In this document: one piece after another, positions 27,150 to 36,320 of the stretch
How the letters are laid out: every line of letters starts with the position of its first letter
How positions within the stretch are numbered: the first letter of the stretch is position 1
From: Clostridia bacterium
GTDB lineage: Bacteria; Bacillota; Clostridia; Acetivibrionales; DSM-2933
DNA length: 64,000 nucleotides
NCBI GenBank assembly: GCA_026418275.1
Contig: JAOABQ010000045.1
Span: 62,001-126,000, forward strand
Direction of reading: 5' to 3'
Made by a program: the position numbers and the translations under genes
Notes under the pieces: generated by a model
Database searches by the model: none
Told to the model about the DNA's origin: nothing
Seen by the model: only the letters and a program-made list of their open reading frames with translations

Positions 27150-27923
27150 TTAAATTCTCTCAACCTTGCCGTTATCCATAAGCCACCTTTCCTGAAAGGT
27201 CCTTATTGCTGCCAGGGCAACGTCATTCATATACCATCCGTTGACAGAACTGCCGAAGGCGGCACCGACCACAGGAAATACAGACAGTGTTTTTCTTCTG
27301 ATAAGATTCTTGCTTAACTGACCGGCTAAATTTCTTATAAGTATGGATGCAGCTTCACCGGCCAATCTCTCCTGGATATCTTTTATGCAGGATAATGCTT
27401 TGTCTTTTTCGTGTTTTGAATTACTGGTCGCAAGGGACAAAATGCCCAGCATATAGTTTTTATCGGTATGATCGGTTGTGTCATAGCCATAACACATTCC
27501 AATTTTGTAGATGGTCCTTAAAGCAAGCGCTGTGACTGCAGCAAGATCAGCAGCAAATCCTGCAAATCCTAAAAGCCCTGTCCCTGCACCTTCAACTGCT
27601 GCCAATAAAATAGCATTCTTATGTATTTTATCCGCAAGGCTGTCGGAAAGTTCCAAATTTTTATCTTTTAATTCCTTAATATTTTTTATATTGGCATTCT
27701 TTAGAATATCCTCACTTCCGGAGAACTTGACAGCAAAAACTTGAGTAAAATCTAAAGCGCTGATAATAACTGTTTCAGGAACTATTTTTTGAATCATCCC
27801 GGTGAAGGGGGAAAGTACCGTTTTGCTTGCCAAGCTCACGATACCGGGTTCTTCATTCTTCCATTCCCAGATCTTTTTTATTTGCGATTTTTCGTATGGA
27901 CTAAGATTACTCTTTGGAGTCAT
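27150..27923 (-). CDS. EcsC family protein
   Basis: A 257-aa protein of the EcsC family, with characteristic blocks SPYEKSQIKKIWEWKNEEP, a glycine-rich hydrophobic segment (VEGAGTGLLGFAGFAADLAAV, residues ~112-132) and LALRTIYKIGMCYGYD. A second hairpin-like hydrophobic region (VFPVVGAAFGSSVNGWYM) is near the C-terminus. EcsC proteins are membrane-associated and of unknown biochemical function. ATG at 27923 preceded by AAAGGAGG. First gene of a two-gene minus-strand unit. Confidence 0.82.
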   Translation of the reverse strand: MTPKSNLSPYEKSQIKKIWEWKNEEPGIVSLASKTVLSPFTGMIQKIVPETVIISALDFTQVFAVKFSGSEDILKNANIKNIKELKDKNLELSDSLADKIHKNAILLAAVEGAGTGLLGFAGFAADLAAVTALALRTIYKIGMCYGYDTTDHTDKNYMLGILSLATSNSKHEKDKALSCIKDIQERLAGEAASILIRNLAGQLSKNLIRRKTLSVFPVVGAAFGSSVNGWYMNDVALAAIRTFQERWLMDNGKVERI

Positions 27924-28019
27924 GGGATGAACCTCCTTTATCGTACAAACAGTATACATGATTTCCATATTTTATAATACGAAAACCTTTTTATTTTGTC
28001 TTTTAATTATGTAGTTGTC

Positions 28020-28103
28020 ATGATGGCCGAAAATGAATGGGAGAACCTTTTGGATAAGTATAAGCAGTATGGCATCGCACTGTTGACAAGTCAGGAATTA
28101 TAG
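28020..28103 (+). other. 27-codon ORF, probable gene remnant
   Basis: In the 376-base gap 27924-28299 a short frame starting ATGATGGCC and containing ENEWENLLDKYKQYGIALL ends in TAG. It has no good ribosome site and no recognised family. The composition is protein-like, so it may be the stump of a lost gene. The rest of the gap is AT-rich with nothing recognisable. Confidence 0.2.
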
Positions 28104-28299
28104 GAAGAAAGCTCCATTAGCCTGATTGTTTAAAATACATAAATTTGAGTTTGTGGTAATAATTATAGGGTATATAAGTAAATAATGCCATTTATGTTGA
28201 TAGTTCCAATTAAATATGATCAAAAAGTTTATTGCTCTTTTTAATAAAAGGTGGTAATATATAAAAAAATGAAAAGAACAAGGTTGTGTAATCAAAAAA

Positions 28300-28662
28300 A
28301 TGACAAAGGGACAAATAGAAGCAAAACTCTCAGAAGTAGTCAGTCGATTCGAGATTGAATTTATGGGGAGGGGCCCTAAACAAATTAAAACAGTTGTCAT
28401 GCAAGATTTGATCATTATTAGGCTTATGGGATTTTTAAGCCAGTCAGAACAAAAACTTGCAGAAAACCCTCAGGGTGTTGAATTGTTAAAAAAGGTCAGA
28501 TCTACTTTGTTTGAAAATGCGAGAGAATTTCTCGAAGGCGTCATTAAGCAGGTGATCGATGTAAACATTATCAGTACCCACTCGGACGTCAGCACGAAAA
28601 CTGGAGAAAAGATCATAGTAATTACCGTGGATAGGAATTTAGAAGAACAGTTTAATAAATAA
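28300..28662 (+). CDS. DUF2294 / MpsC-family protein, copy 1
   Basis: A 120-aa protein of the DUF2294 family (renamed MpsC, a component of membrane-potential/bicarbonate systems in staphylococci). Conserved text: TKGQIEAKLSEVVSRFE, GRGPKQIKTVVMQDLIIIRL, SAL/TLFENAREFLE and STHSDVSTKTGEKIIVITV. No partners MpsA/MpsB are present in the window. A paralogue with the same domain is at 37975. The stop is followed at 18 bases by a structured leader/terminator element. Cytosolic; biochemical role here unknown. Confidence 0.85.
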   Translation: MTKGQIEAKLSEVVSRFEIEFMGRGPKQIKTVVMQDLIIIRLMGFLSQSEQKLAENPQGVELLKKVRSTLFENAREFLEGVIKQVIDVNIISTHSDVSTKTGEKIIVITVDRNLEEQFNK

Positions 28663-28680
28663 AAAAATTGGAAGACCAAG

Positions 28681-28754
28681 CGAAAGGTTGTAAATACCAG
28701 TCGTAGCGTAAGCCAATATTTGTTAGCTAGCTGTTAACAGGTATTGGTTTTTTT
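28681..28754 (+). promoter_or_regulatory. candidate switch RNA, copy 1 (terminator with alternative stem)
   Basis: Begins CGAAAGG, then ACCAGTCGTAGCGTAAGCC, a block repeated at 28798 and 37745. CCAATA (28713-28718) pairs with TATTGG (28742-28747), followed by seven Ts: an intrinsic terminator. AATACC (28693-28698) can instead pair with GGTATT (28740-28745), which would break the terminator stem. These mutually exclusive pairings suggest attenuation control of the genes at 28875-32663. Confidence 0.5.
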
Positions 28755-28797
28755 ATGCTTTGAAACGATATTTCATAAGGTTTATTCCTGTGGAAAT

Positions 28798-28866
28798 CCG
28801 AAAAAGCAACCAGTCGTAGTGTAGTCCATGTTTTATTAAAATAGAAATCTAAATAAAACAGGAGGA
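28798..28866 (+). promoter_or_regulatory. candidate switch RNA, copy 2 next to a ribosome site
   Basis: CCGAAAAAG then ACCAGTCGTAGTGTAGTCC repeats the motif of copy 1. It is followed by an AT hairpin (TGTTTTATT with AATAAAACA, 28829-28860) that abuts GGAGGA, the ribosome site for the gene at 28875. This copy could act on translation. Confidence 0.45.
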
Positions 28867-28874
28867 TTATATTT

Positions 28875-29339
28875 ATGCAAGCAACTTGTTTAAAGGCAAA
28901 CCAAAACATTTTACTTGATGAAAGAGAGAATTACGAAAGCACAAGAGACTTTTTACTCAGTAAAAACTTTTATATCATTACTGAAAGATTCTGTGCTTCT
29001 CTCGCTCAAGACGAAAAGTATGCACAATTCTTGAACCTGTATTTTAACTTTGAAGGGTTTTTGGATGTTTGGGCGATACCGCATTTATTGTTGGATATTT
29101 ACTCGGAAAATACCAAATACCGTAAGCAATGGCTGGAAGATAAGGAATTTAAGGAATTATTTGTGACCTTTTTAATCAAATTTTATAATTACACGGTTTC
29201 CGAGGAAAAGCTCCTTAACATTGATTTGAGCAATCCAGCCGTAACGGATATTAATATTTTAAGGCTTAGAAAAAGACAATCCTTGCACAATATTATCGTT
29301 GATACATTCTGCAAGGTCATTGATCATTTGTCAATATAA
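28875..29339 (+). CDS. uncharacterised helical protein
   Basis: A 154-aa protein that I do not recognise. It appears all-helical, with aromatic-rich segments (YAQFLNLYFNFEGFLDVW, LFVTFLIKFYNYTV) and two cysteines, and no signal peptide or clear membrane span. GGAGGA 8 bases upstream of the ATG. It begins a run with the DUF4914 gene (6 bases to its first ATG) and the DUF3360 permease, behind two copies of the leader motif. Confidence 0.6.
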   Translation: MQATCLKANQNILLDERENYESTRDFLLSKNFYIITERFCASLAQDEKYAQFLNLYFNFEGFLDVWAIPHLLLDIYSENTKYRKQWLEDKEFKELFVTFLIKFYNYTVSEEKLLNIDLSNPAVTDINILRLRKRQSLHNIIVDTFCKVIDHLSI

Positions 29340-29357
29340 AAAAGGATGTGGGGGAAA

Positions 29358-31241
29358 ATGTCATTACAAGCATTAAAGAAAATTGTATTACCCGAAGAAC
29401 TGGAAAAGATATTGGAACATTGTAAGGATATCATCGTTCCGGATAACAGGGATCATCTCTTAGACCTGGCGCTGGGAGGAAAAGAACAAAAGAGTCTTGA
29501 AGTTGCATATTATGTACCTGGAAATGGAAGAGTTATTGAAGCAACGGTAGTAAAATGTAAGAACGGTGCTGTAGTAAATTATCAGGATCCTTACATGAGA
29601 AGAAGAGATCCGGACTGCATGGTGGTTGCCGATCAAGGAGAAACGGATAAACCAAGATATTCCGACGTATACGGCGAAGATTTCAAGCCATTAAGAACAC
29701 TGACCTTTGATTGGCTAAAAGAGCAGGAATCCTTAATTGTTATGCCGTTTATGTCCGGCGGAAATGAACTTGGGTATCCATCATTGCTTGTAAGTCCAAG
29801 TAATGCGGGCTTCTTTGCTGCGGGTCTTGCCGATCTGCAAGGTTTTATACCCAAAGCTGAAATACCTGAAGGGTTTACACCCAAAGCGATTATCTATTTG
29901 GCTCCGCCTTTTAGGCATACCCATTTTTCAGGAAGGCAGGTCGTAGTTCATAACCGTTTGGAAAATGTGCATGAATTGTTTTCCTATAATCTATATCCGG
30001 GTCCAAGTGCCAAAAAGGGAATTTACGGTGTATTGTTGACCATTGGTGAATTGGAAGGCTGGGTAACGCTGCACAGCTCAACAGTAAGGGTTATCACACC
30101 TTATGAAAATGTTTTGACCGTAATGCATGAAGGTGCCAGCGGCGGCGGAAAAAGTGAAATGATTGAGCCCATTCATAGGGAAATGGACGATCGAATTGTC
30201 CTTGGTAAGAATTTAGTTACCGGAGAAAAGCTCTATCTTGAATTAAAGGAAACTTGCGAACTGGAGCCGGTAACCGACGATATGGCACTTTGCCACCCGG
30301 CTGTACAAAACGGGAGTAATAAACTCGTCATTAAAGACGCCGAACAGGGATGGTTTTTAAGACTCAACCATATTACCGAATATGGAACAAGTCCGCTTTA
30401 TGAAAAACTATGCATTCATCCCAAAGAGCCTTTAATCTTTTTAAATATCGACGGGGTACCCGACTCAACATGCCTCATCTGGGAACACACAATGGATGAA
30501 CCCGGAAAGCCGTGCCCAAACCCGAGAGTCATTATGCCGAGAAGGTTTGTGCCCAATATTGTAAGCGATGCGGTAGAAATTGATATCCGGAGTTTCGGAG
30601 TGAGGACGCCTCCTTGTCATAAGGAATCCCCAACCTATGGGATTATAGGGATGTTCCATATCTTGCCGCCTGCCCTTGCATGGCTTTGGAGATTGGTAGC
30701 TCCCCGTGGACATGATAACCCCAGCATTATTACCTCTGAAGGGATGAGCAGTGAAGGGGTAGGGTCATACTGGCCATTTGCAACAGGAAGGATGGTTGAC
30801 CAGGCAAACCTATTGCTTGAACAAATCACAAATACTCCTGGAACAAGATATATCCTTGTTCCAAACCAAAATATCGGTGCCTATAAAGTAGGATTTATGC
30901 CTCAATGGATTGCAAGAGAGTATTTAGCAAGGCGTGGAAGTGCAAAATTCAGACAGGATCAGTTGGTTGAGTCCAGATGTGATCTTTTAGGCTACTCTCT
31001 TGAAACCTTAAAGGTGGACGGCACTTACCTGCCAAAGGGTTTCCTGCAGGTTCAATATCAGCCTGAAGTAGGAAAGGAAGCCTATGATAAAGGCGCAGAA
31101 ATACTGGGCAAATTCTTCAAAAAAGAGCTTGAACAATTTATTTCACCGGATTTAAACCCATTGGGTAAAAAGATAATTGAATGCTGTATGAATAACGGCA
31201 AATTGAAAGATTACGAGGAACTGATCCCTATGCGGATATAG
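29358..31241 (+). CDS. DUF4914 family PEPCK-like P-loop protein
   Basis: A 627-aa protein of the DUF4914 family, distantly related to phosphoenolpyruvate carboxykinase. A PEPCK-type P-loop GASGGGKSEM is at residues ~259-268, and FRHTHFSGR, PRRFVPNIVSDAVEIDIRSFG and SEGMSSEGVGSYWPFATGR are further conserved blocks. It would bind a nucleotide and perhaps phosphorylate or decarboxylate a substrate that is not known. ATG at 29346 is an alternative start. The neighbouring permease (DUF3360) suggests the substrate may be imported. Cytosolic. Confidence 0.8.
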   Translation: MSLQALKKIVLPEELEKILEHCKDIIVPDNRDHLLDLALGGKEQKSLEVAYYVPGNGRVIEATVVKCKNGAVVNYQDPYMRRRDPDCMVVADQGETDKPRYSDVYGEDFKPLRTLTFDWLKEQESLIVMPFMSGGNELGYPSLLVSPSNAGFFAAGLADLQGFIPKAEIPEGFTPKAIIYLAPPFRHTHFSGRQVVVHNRLENVHELFSYNLYPGPSAKKGIYGVLLTIGELEGWVTLHSSTVRVITPYENVLTVMHEGASGGGKSEMIEPIHREMDDRIVLGKNLVTGEKLYLELKETCELEPVTDDMALCHPAVQNGSNKLVIKDAEQGWFLRLNHITEYGTSPLYEKLCIHPKEPLIFLNIDGVPDSTCLIWEHTMDEPGKPCPNPRVIMPRRFVPNIVSDAVEIDIRSFGVRTPPCHKESPTYGIIGMFHILPPALAWLWRLVAPRGHDNPSIITSEGMSSEGVGSYWPFATGRMVDQANLLLEQITNTPGTRYILVPNQNIGAYKVGFMPQWIAREYLARRGSAKFRQDQLVESRCDLLGYSLETLKVDGTYLPKGFLQVQYQPEVGKEAYDKGAEILGKFFKKELEQFISPDLNPLGKKIIECCMNNGKLKDYEELIPMRI

Positions 31242-31283
31242 CATGAAGGAGCATATAGGAAAATAATCAGGGGAGAGCGCGCG

Positions 31284-32663
31284 TTGCAGAAGGAATCAAG
31301 AAAATATAGAATACTTCATCAAGATTTATATCGTTATCAAATAAGAAAGTGGCGGATCAATATACCGTTTAAAAGCTATCAAATCCGGCCGGAAGATACC
31401 ATTCCTGCAGTTTCAGGGCTCATCGGGAAAATTGCGCTGGTTACTGCATTTGCTGCAGCTTGGGCAAATGGTTTGGGTATAAAAGATCCGGGGTTTGTTA
31501 TTGAAAATGTAAGGCTTGAAATGGTTTTGGGAAGCCTGATCGCACTTATTTTCTGTTCTATTCTGCACCCGTTGGCCGCTCCGCCGGGTACGCTTGCTCC
31601 CCTGATTCCTATTATTCCGGTCATGGCTGCTTCAGGAGTTCACCCTTTGCCTTTTGCCCTTCTGGTTGGCTTGCTGGGGGGCGTAGTATTGACCTTCCGG
31701 TTGTTTACACGGATATTGGAGGTAAATGGACCCGGAACCAAATGTGGAATTGTTTTACTTTTTGGTTTACTTGGTCTCTTAAGTTCCGCTGAAAAACTGA
31801 GGAACTGGTCAATATCCCATGGCGGGATGGCATTTTTAATTACATTACTGATGGCGGGCATGGCATTATTGTTACTATCCACGAAATATAAATTAAAATG
31901 GTTGATGATACCCCTAAGTGCTTGCCTAGCCTTAGGAATTTCTTTTTTATACGGCTTTTTTCCGCTGATTGAAACAAAGATTTCTCTGCCCATAATAAAC
32001 CCGCAGCTTTGGTGGAATGAGAAATGGGGGATCGGTTGGGGAATCACGCTGGATCATTTTATTAATGCTTTTCCTTTTGCAATCCTTGTCATTATGATGT
32101 GGCCGGGGGATATCCTTGCAGTAAAAGCCATTCAGGAGGCAAATTACCCTAAAGATGCAAAAAATGCAATTCTTAATACTGAAGCCACATTGTATATCGT
32201 TTTGATTAGGAATATTTTGGGGACGGTTGCAGGAGGGGCGCAAACAGCGTCAGTGTGGAGAAGTTTTATGATTTCCCTAAGTGTAATAGGAAGACCAATT
32301 GGTGGAAGTGTATTGTTACTTGGTTTTTTGGGGATTCTTACAGGTATTCTCGGATTTCCTATAGACATTTTGAGTTTTCCACCCCTAGTGTATACAGTTT
32401 TATTGTTTGGCATATATATACCGTTTTTGGAAGTCGGCCTTAAAAGTATTAACTCCTTTAAAACACTGATTGTTGTTGTAGGGTGTTTGGCTGCAGGAAT
32501 ATTGTTAAATCCCCTCATTGGCTGGGCCTTTGCGGTAGCCCTTGAAAACATCAAACTTAAAAAGAGTAAATTATTGTTTCCGAAGATGTATATCAAAGGA
32601 GGCATAATAACCATATTAATTATAACTGTGTCACTTTTATCAAGCTTGATCATATTGATATGA
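31284..32663 (+). CDS. DUF3360 family membrane permease
   Basis: A 459-aa integral membrane protein with about eleven hydrophobic segments. Text such as APPGTLAPLIPIIPVMAASGVHP, TRILEVNGPGTKCGIVLLFG and GGAQTASVWRSFMISLSVIGRP matches the DUF3360 family, which resembles SulP/xanthine-permease folds. The first ~45 residues are cytosolic and basic. It starts with TTG, with GGGGAGAG 5 bases before it. Substrate unknown; likely works with the upstream DUF4914 protein. Confidence 0.75.
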   Translation: MQKESRKYRILHQDLYRYQIRKWRINIPFKSYQIRPEDTIPAVSGLIGKIALVTAFAAAWANGLGIKDPGFVIENVRLEMVLGSLIALIFCSILHPLAAPPGTLAPLIPIIPVMAASGVHPLPFALLVGLLGGVVLTFRLFTRILEVNGPGTKCGIVLLFGLLGLLSSAEKLRNWSISHGGMAFLITLLMAGMALLLLSTKYKLKWLMIPLSACLALGISFLYGFFPLIETKISLPIINPQLWWNEKWGIGWGITLDHFINAFPFAILVIMMWPGDILAVKAIQEANYPKDAKNAILNTEATLYIVLIRNILGTVAGGAQTASVWRSFMISLSVIGRPIGGSVLLLGFLGILTGILGFPIDILSFPPLVYTVLLFGIYIPFLEVGLKSINSFKTLIVVVGCLAAGILLNPLIGWAFAVALENIKLKKSKLLFPKMYIKGGIITILIITVSLLSSLIILI

Positions 32664-32728
32664 TGGAGAATTCTATCATTTTGAGGTAATGAGGATAGTA
32701 GTGCCAAGATATTTAACAAAGCCTGGTA

Positions 32729-32757
32729 TTGACAAAAGTTAGTAGAGTGTGTAATAT
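32729..32757 (+). promoter_or_regulatory. sigma-A promoter of the metB-like gene
   Basis: TTGACA at 32729-32734, a 17-base spacer and TAATAT at 32752-32757. It lies 150 bases before the start codon and directly precedes an operator-like motif. Confidence 0.75.
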
Positions 32758-32766
32758 TTTATATAA

Positions 32767-32786
32767 CATATAGGATTACTTGGGTA
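32767..32786 (+). promoter_or_regulatory. sulfur-regulon operator motif, metB-like gene
   Basis: CATATAGGATTACTTGGGTA starts 9 bases after the -10 box, near the expected transcription start. It differs in one base from the site before the Rrf2/CymR-like gene at 54541 and is related to sites at 36411 and 57863. Probable repressor site. Confidence 0.6.
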
Positions 32787-32912
32787 ATAAATATAACATA
32801 ATAATCTTCAATGATGTTCGGCTTTTGCATGCATTTATTTTTCTCGTTGCATAATTTTATCCCTACTAATCATATATGCATTATATTATTAAAAGAAGGA
32901 TGTGGGATTCAG

Positions 32913-34049
32913 ATGAAAATAGATACAAAACTTGTACATGGCTGTCGGGGCTTTGAACCAAACACAGGAGCCATCAGTTTTCCCATATATCAAAGCGCTA
33001 CCTTCAGGCATCCCGGGCCAAACCAGTCTACCGGTTATGATTATACCAGAGTGAAGAATCCGACCAGGGAAGAGCTCGAAAATACACTGGCTTGTCTTGA
33101 AACAGGCGGCCATGGTTTTGCTTTTTCCAGTGGAATGGCTGCGGTTGCCACAGTGATGGAATTATTTTCTCATGGAGACCATATCATTGTATCGGATGAC
33201 CTTTATGGGGGTACCTACAGGTTATTTGAGGAAATCGGGCGGAAACACGGACTCGAATTTACCTATTCGGATACAACCGATTTAAGAAGTGTAAAGGAGT
33301 CATTAAAGAAAAATACCAAGGGAATCTTTATTGAAACCCCTTCCAACCCGATGATGAAGGTTACGGATATCAAAGGGATTATTGAAATCGCAAGAAACCA
33401 AGGTGCATTATCCATCATTGATAACACCTTTTTAACCCCCCTTTATCAAAGACCCCTCGAACTAGGGGCAGATATTGTACTTCACAGCGGGACCAAGTAT
33501 CTTGGAGGGCATAATGACACCCTTGCCGGGTTTATTGTAGTGGATAACGGAGTCTTGGCAGAGAAGATTCAACTTATACAAAAGTCTGTCGGCGCTATTC
33601 TGGCTCCCTTTGACAGCTGGCTTATCCTAAGAGGCATCAAGACATTAAGTGTCCGGATGGAAAGGCTTCAAACCAATGCATTAAAAATTGCAAACTGGTT
33701 AAAGGACTGTAAGGATGTAGAGAAAGTATTTTATGTAGGGCTGCCTGGCCATGAAGGTTATGAAATTTCAAAAAGTCAAGCATCAGGCTTTGGAGGCATG
33801 ATTTCCTTCCGTGTAAAATCCATAGAGTCCATTGAGAGAATCTTAAGCAGGGTTAGAATTATAGCTTTTGCTGAAAGCCTGGGCGGTGTAGAAAGCCTTA
33901 TAACCTATCCGATCGCCCAGACCCATACGGCAATTCCCAAAGAAATGAGGGAAAAACTAGGTGTGGATGAGAAGCTTTTAAGACTTTCGGTAGGGATAGA
34001 ATCGGCAGAGGATTTGATTTTGGACTTGGAACAGGCAATGAACGGATAG
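32913..34049 (+). CDS. cystathionine gamma-synthase/gamma-lyase (Cys/Met PLP enzyme)
   Basis: A 378-aa PLP enzyme of the Cys/Met metabolism family. The PLP lysine is in SGTKYLGGHND; other marks are YDYTRVKNPTREELE, AFSSGMAAV and SIDNTFLTP-like (IIDNTFLTPLYQRP). It makes cystathionine from an activated homoserine and cysteine, or cleaves cystathionine; sequence alone does not decide. ATG at 32913 is the start because the conserved family sequence begins there; the frame is open upstream to 32811. Carries its own promoter and operator; a strong terminator follows. Confidence 0.88.
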   Translation: MKIDTKLVHGCRGFEPNTGAISFPIYQSATFRHPGPNQSTGYDYTRVKNPTREELENTLACLETGGHGFAFSSGMAAVATVMELFSHGDHIIVSDDLYGGTYRLFEEIGRKHGLEFTYSDTTDLRSVKESLKKNTKGIFIETPSNPMMKVTDIKGIIEIARNQGALSIIDNTFLTPLYQRPLELGADIVLHSGTKYLGGHNDTLAGFIVVDNGVLAEKIQLIQKSVGAILAPFDSWLILRGIKTLSVRMERLQTNALKIANWLKDCKDVEKVFYVGLPGHEGYEISKSQASGFGGMISFRVKSIESIERILSRVRIIAFAESLGGVESLITYPIAQTHTAIPKEMREKLGVDEKLLRLSVGIESAEDLILDLEQAMNG

Positions 34050-34050
34050 A

Positions 34051-34086
34051 TAAAAGGCCGGAGGCGTTTGCCTCCGGCCTTTTAAA
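34051..34086. terminator. strong bidirectional terminator
   Basis: AAAAGGCCGGAGGC (34052-34065), loop GTTT, then its exact complement GCCTCCGGCCTTTT. Serves the metB-like gene and the convergent TerD-fusion gene. Confidence 0.9.
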
Positions 34087-34089
34087 AAT

Positions 34090-35844
34090 TTAAGAAATGA
34101 ACTCTGCAGGATTTAAATAGGCCTCTCTGCAGATTTCATGAACCATATTCTTTTCAATGCTGCTGAATTCACCGTCTGCAAAACCGATGGCAACACAGAG
34201 ACGAACCACGAGACGGGCTGCGTCCGGCTTGTCCCTAAGCCTTCCTACTGCACTTAATGCTTCGGCTTTTCCCATCATAAAATCCGTTTGGAGCTTGTAT
34301 ATAAAATAGTCAAACCTTTGAATGACCCTTCCGATATCCATTCCACGCATGACATCACTGGTTCTGAAATAGTTGATAAGCCGATCTCTTTCCGCGGGTT
34401 GAATTCTTCCATCTGCGGCGGTAACCAATGCGGCCGCTGCAACCAATGCATCGGTCAAGTCATTTCCCATGTAGCGGTGCATAATCTCTCTAGCTTGTCT
34501 TGCCTGATTTTCGAAGAAGGAAGAGAAGTGCGGGCTGTGATTTCCTTTCCATCTCGCTCCGCAAACCAAACAAGCAAACTCCAATTTATTCGAACCTAAA
34601 AAACCACCCATAAGGCCGATGGGTCCTAATAAAACAGCGCCCAGTGCTGCCTTGCCTACACTAAAGCCCTTCTTGCCTGCGGTGATTCTATTGGAACCGC
34701 ATCGGATACATACCATTCCACTGTGACCGTGGCTGTCGTAAGAATGGCTTGGATAACTGCTTGCTCCCAATGAAGGCGTAGAAGGCGGATAAAAAGAATT
34801 GTTTCCGTAAGACGGTCCGTAAGCTGGAGCCTGTCCTGGTGCAGCCGGCGTACTTTGATATCCCTGTTGATAGCTGGGGGAATACGGCTGCTGTCCCAAA
34901 CCCGGATTATACGGCTGTTGGGGCATTGCGGGATTGTACGGTTGTTGTCCCACTCCCGGATTATAGGGCTGCTGGGCAGCACCGGGATTATGGGGCTGTT
35001 GTCCCATCCCTGGGTTATAGGGTTGATTCACCGGAGGCGTGGGTTGGGGATTATACTGGGGTTGAGCCGGTTGGTTATATTGGGGGTTATACTGTGCTGG
35101 CTGCTGGGGTTGAGCCGGCTGATTAAACTGCGGATTGTGCTGTGGTGCTTGCGGCTGGGGAGCCGGTTGATTAAATTGGGTATTGTATTGTGGCTGCTGC
35201 GGCTGTTGAATGGGTTGATTAAACTGATTTTGCGGCTGTTGATAAGGTTGAGCCGGTGTCTCATCTTCAACTTCCAATCCGAAGTTGCGGCATAAAGCAG
35301 CCAACCCGCCCTGAAAACCGCTTCCGGTTGCACTGAATTTCCATTCAGGTCCATGCCTGTAGATTTCCGCTGCAACAATGGCTGTCTCAACAGAGAACTG
35401 CTGACCCAGATCATATTGAATAAGAAGTTCCTGTGTATCTGCATTTAAAATACGTACATACGCATTTTGTACCTGTCCGAAATTTTGATTTTTAATTTGT
35501 GCATCATTGATGGTAATGGTGATAGCTACTCTTTGGATGTTCATAGGTACTACCGGAAGGTCGATGAGAATCTGTTCATCATCCCCGGAAGCTTCACCTC
35601 GTCTGCTGTCACCGCTGTGCACCACCGAGCCTTGTCCACCCCTTGGATTGTTATAATACACAAAGTTGGTTTCATTATCTACTTTACCGTTACCGCCCAA
35701 TAAAAAAGCGGATGCATCCAAATCAAAACTATAGGTTCCGGAATACTTGCTTGTATCCCAACCCAGACCCACGATGATTTTCTTTAAACCGGGACTGCTT
35801 TTGGTCAAATCTACTTTTTGTCCTTTACTGAGTCTAACCGCCAA
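34090..35844 (-). CDS. TerD - Pro/Gln linker - zinc ribbon - TerB fusion protein
   Basis: A 584-aa multidomain stress protein. Residues 1-~195 are a TerD domain (calcium-binding type: LDASAFLLGGNGKV, QILIDLPVVP). Residues ~205-370 are a repetitive Pro/Gln/Asn/Tyr linker with units such as QPYNPGMGQQPHNPG. Then a zinc ribbon (CIRCGSN and CLVCGARW) flanks a glycine-rich hydrophobic stretch (GAVLLGPIGLMGGFLG). The last ~125 residues match TerB (VAAAALVTAADGRIQPAERD, ADGEFSSIEKNMVHEI). Tellurite-resistance family proteins act in envelope stress and phage defence. TTG start after AAGGAAGGTG. Confidence 0.85.
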   Translation of the reverse strand: MAVRLSKGQKVDLTKSSPGLKKIIVGLGWDTSKYSGTYSFDLDASAFLLGGNGKVDNETNFVYYNNPRGGQGSVVHSGDSRRGEASGDDEQILIDLPVVPMNIQRVAITITINDAQIKNQNFGQVQNAYVRILNADTQELLIQYDLGQQFSVETAIVAAEIYRHGPEWKFSATGSGFQGGLAALCRNFGLEVEDETPAQPYQQPQNQFNQPIQQPQQPQYNTQFNQPAPQPQAPQHNPQFNQPAQPQQPAQYNPQYNQPAQPQYNPQPTPPVNQPYNPGMGQQPHNPGAAQQPYNPGVGQQPYNPAMPQQPYNPGLGQQPYSPSYQQGYQSTPAAPGQAPAYGPSYGNNSFYPPSTPSLGASSYPSHSYDSHGHSGMVCIRCGSNRITAGKKGFSVGKAALGAVLLGPIGLMGGFLGSNKLEFACLVCGARWKGNHSPHFSSFFENQARQAREIMHRYMGNDLTDALVAAAALVTAADGRIQPAERDRLINYFRTSDVMRGMDIGRVIQRFDYFIYKLQTDFMMGKAEALSAVGRLRDKPDAARLVVRLCVAIGFADGEFSSIEKNMVHEICREAYLNPAEFIS

Positions 35845-36172
35845 AGCAATTCACCTTCCTTTCAAAATAAATAAAAAATCTGATGATTTATAAAATAAAA
35901 TGAAGAATATATACGAATATTGTAATTTTTCCGGAAGAATTATGTCAAGGGGTAAAAAGTAAGGATTTAGAATAAATAAGATAGTTTTATCGGATAACAA
36001 TAAATTATTGAGTAGATCATTAGAATATTTAAGATTATTATTGGTGAGAAGTTAAAAATTTTAAATGAGGGTTTAAAATTGTAAAATTGTCATTCTATAT
36101 AGAGTTGAATTGTAAGGCAAATAATGCTTTGAAAAATTGAAATTCTTTCTTATTAAAAGGCACTAGTAGTCT

Positions 36173-36267
36173 GTAACTCTTAAATTTTAGGGTATGCGAG
36201 GCACAAACAGAGGAAGTGCATTTTTAACACTTTGAAACTTAAAATTTGTTGTGTTAAAAAGCACTAG
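36173..36267. repeat. palindromic repeat family 2, copy A
   Basis: Shares ~50 identical bases (from AGGGTRTGCGAGGCACAAAC on) and the terminal block GTGTTAAAAAGCACTAG with 56441-56543. AGTGCATTTTTAACAC pairs with GTGTTAAAAAGCACT, one base bulged, giving a stable hairpin. It lies ~100 bases before the cysK promoter, in the 600-base gap 35845-36446, whose first ~320 bases show nothing else. Confidence 0.75.
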
Positions 36268-36320
36268 CATATTTGTATGGAAATGAGATACTATAAATAA
36301 GGATAAGATTTTCTGTGTTT

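Noticed and set aside
34830-35250. Regular repeats resembling a CRISPR-like array
   Set aside because: The repeats are irregular, codon-based and lie inside an intact coding frame; no spacer structure and no cas genes.
34656-35444. Long open frames on both strands opposite the Pro/Gln-rich linker (for example 34855-35295 +)
   Set aside because: They are by-products of the repetitive codons in the TerD fusion gene; no ribosome sites and low-complexity products.
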